Assembly: GCA_028718405.1 (NCBI GenBank)
Contig: JAQULV010000044.1
Span: 1-7,822, forward strand
DNA: 7,822 bases
Reading direction: 5' to 3'
Source: Smithellaceae bacterium
Lineage (GTDB): Bacteria; Desulfobacterota; Syntrophia; Syntrophales; JAQULV01
The translations under genes and the position numbers were made by a program. The notes beneath the pieces were generated by a model that made no database searches, was not told where the DNA came from, and worked only from the letters and a program-made list of their open reading frames with translations. Below, piece by piece: positions 6,743 to 7,822 of the stretch (position 1 is its first letter; each line of letters begins with the position of its first letter).

Positions 6743-7822
6743 CTAGGGCGAAAGGAACAGGCGGGCAAATACCTTCGCGTTGCCGATCATATTGGCAATC
6801 AGGCAATTCTCGTTCGGCTGATGGGCGGTCTGTGTGATCTTGCTCCAGACGGCGACGGGATAGTCTTCCTGGCGGAAGAAGGCGGCCACCGTTCCGGCTC
6901 CCACACCGATGGGAACGGCCTCAACGCCGTAGACATCGGCAATGGCTTTCTGGAGCGAGAGGACAACAGGTGCGTCGGACGATGTCGGTGGCGGAGCCTG
7001 GATCTCCTGGGTCGAAGATATCTCGATCGTGACACCGAAACGGTCTTCAATGGTCTTGGCCATGGAGCGAATCCGCGACCACACGTCGCTTAAGGGGTAT
7101 TGCGGCAGCACACGGCAGTCCATGTAGAAGACGTCTTCGCCGGGGATTGTGTTGACATTGGGGACGTTGGCCTCCTTCTTGGTCGGCTGGAAGGTGCTTG
7201 CGGGAGGCTGATAGAGAGGGTCGGTGGCGGGAAAGAGCTTATGGAGCCCCTGCAAATCGATGACCAACTGTGAGGCCGCCAGGAAGGCGTTTCTCCCGAG
7301 CTCCGGTCTGCTGCCGTGACACTGTTTGCCGATGGTTTTAAACCGCAGCCAGAGGATACTCTTCTCCGCTATTTCAATCGCCGCCCCGTCCGCGTTTCCC
7401 GAATCGGGCACGACAATAATGTCATCGCGACGGAAAGGATTATCGGGATGTTTGAGAAGATACGGAAGTCCATACGTGCTGGCTGTCTCTTCGTCGGCGA
7501 CGAAAACAAGGCCAATGGAGCGCTCCGGTTCAATCCTTTCCTCCAGAAAGGCCCGAGCGGCAAAGATGGACGCCACCATATCCTGTTGATTGTCTTCGAC
7601 GCCGCGGCCATAGATTCTGCCGTCCTTCACGTATCGCCGATAGGGATCGCCGTTCCAGAACTTGAGTTCACCGGGAGGAACAATATCGAGGTGGGTAAGT
7701 ATCCAGGTTGACCCTTGAGTTCGCCCCGGGACCCGGACAATGACGTTGGGACGGGACGCGGACGAAACGCGCGCATCGGGAGCGTCGATCTGCTTTACGG
7801 GAACCCCTTTTTCTTTCAGCCA
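6743..7822 (-). CDS. M20-family metallohydrolase, ArgE/DapE-like (5' truncated by window edge)
   Basis: The frame is open from the right edge to TAG 6745-6743, giving 359 visible residues; perhaps 40-50 N-terminal residues are off-window. The di-metal ligands of M20 enzymes are all visible: H44 in THLDIVPPG, D77 in GRGVEDNQQ, the catalytic and ligand pair E111-E112 in VADEETAS, D140 in VPDSGN and H334 in TAHQPNEN. A dimerisation (lid) domain sits in the middle, with the family histidine in KQCHGSRPELGRNA. Such cytosolic enzymes hydrolyse amide bonds of N-acyl amino acids (acetylornithine, succinyl-diaminopimelate) or small peptides. The motif GRGVEDNQQ differs from GRGxxDMKG of classical DapE and ArgE, so I give no substrate and no gene symbol. 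The GTG at 7630 is an internal valine codon, because conserved H44 lies upstream of it. It precedes phoH on the same strand by 73 bases. The superfamily is certain; the reaction is not. Confidence 0.9.
   Translation of the reverse strand, partial: WLKEKGVPVKQIDAPDARVSSASRPNVIVRVPGRTQGSTWILTHLDIVPPGELKFWNGDPYRRYVKDGRIYGRGVEDNQQDMVASIFAARAFLEERIEPERSIGLVFVADEETASTYGLPYLLKHPDNPFRRDDIIVVPDSGNADGAAIEIAEKSILWLRFKTIGKQCHGSRPELGRNAFLAASQLVIDLQGLHKLFPATDPLYQPPASTFQPTKKEANVPNVNTIPGEDVFYMDCRVLPQYPLSDVWSRIRSMAKTIEDRFGVTIEISSTQEIQAPPPTSSDAPVVLSLQKAIADVYGVEAVPIGVGAGTVAAFFRQEDYPVAVWSKITQTAHQPNENCLIANMIGNAKVFARLFLSP

Noticed and set aside
7628..7630. GTG as the start of the M20 gene
   Set aside because: The frame stays open to the window edge and encodes the essential THLDIVPPG metal-binding motif upstream, so this GTG is an internal valine codon.
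7316..7711. 131-codon plus-strand open frame opposite the M20 gene
   Set aside because: It is a shadow of the M20 coding sequence with no ribosome binding site or domain.

Overview
The window carries seven protein-coding genes, all from familiar housekeeping families. They point to a Gram-negative (diderm) bacterium: there is an apolipoprotein N-acyltransferase, a periplasmic MltD-type murein transglycosylase and a CorC-type CBS protein. Base composition is moderate (roughly half G+C by eye) and even throughout. The MltD with a helical N-terminal region and the DapE-like M20 hydrolase remind me of Desulfobacterota (former Deltaproteobacteria), but that placement is an inference from remembered family resemblance, not from a search. 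I see no insertion sequence, phage gene, CRISPR array, tRNA or rRNA.

Left half, plus strand: the 3' end of a ybeX/corC-type gene (1-608), lnt (595-2151) and prfB (2144-3236). The reading frames overlap by 14 and 8 bases, so this is a tightly coupled operon. prfB contains the classical programmed +1 frameshift at CTT TGA C (2210-2216). Its true coding region starts at 2144, and an in-frame TGA must be bypassed to make the 363-residue RF2. About 230 bases of non-coding DNA follow, with a weak terminator-like hairpin, a candidate extended -10 promoter, a palindrome at the predicted transcript start and a strong leader hairpin. Then comes mltD (3467-5212), which encodes an exported lytic transglycosylase with C-terminal LysM repeats.

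Right half, minus strand: an M20-family metallohydrolase, cut by the right window edge (7822 down to 6743), then phoH/ybeZ (6669-5677), then ybeY (5673-5215, GTG start). phoH and ybeY are separated by 3 bases, and the ybeY ribosome binding site lies in the last codons of phoH. mltD and ybeY converge with only 2 bases between their stop codons.

Functionally the window combines envelope biogenesis (Lnt finishes lipoproteins, MltD cuts peptidoglycan, CorC-type proteins are tied to membrane ion handling) with translation (RF2 terminates at UGA/UAA, YbeY is an RNase acting in 16S rRNA maturation and quality control, YbeZ is its ATPase partner). In Escherichia coli ybeZ, ybeY, ybeX and lnt form one contiguous cluster. 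Here the same four families lie within 7 kb, but ybeZ-ybeY are on the opposite strand, with prfB and mltD in between. I found no convincing new biological system. The points most worth checking are the off-consensus stimulator of the prfB frameshift, the structured mltD leader, and the rearranged ybeZ-ybeY / ybeX-lnt cluster.
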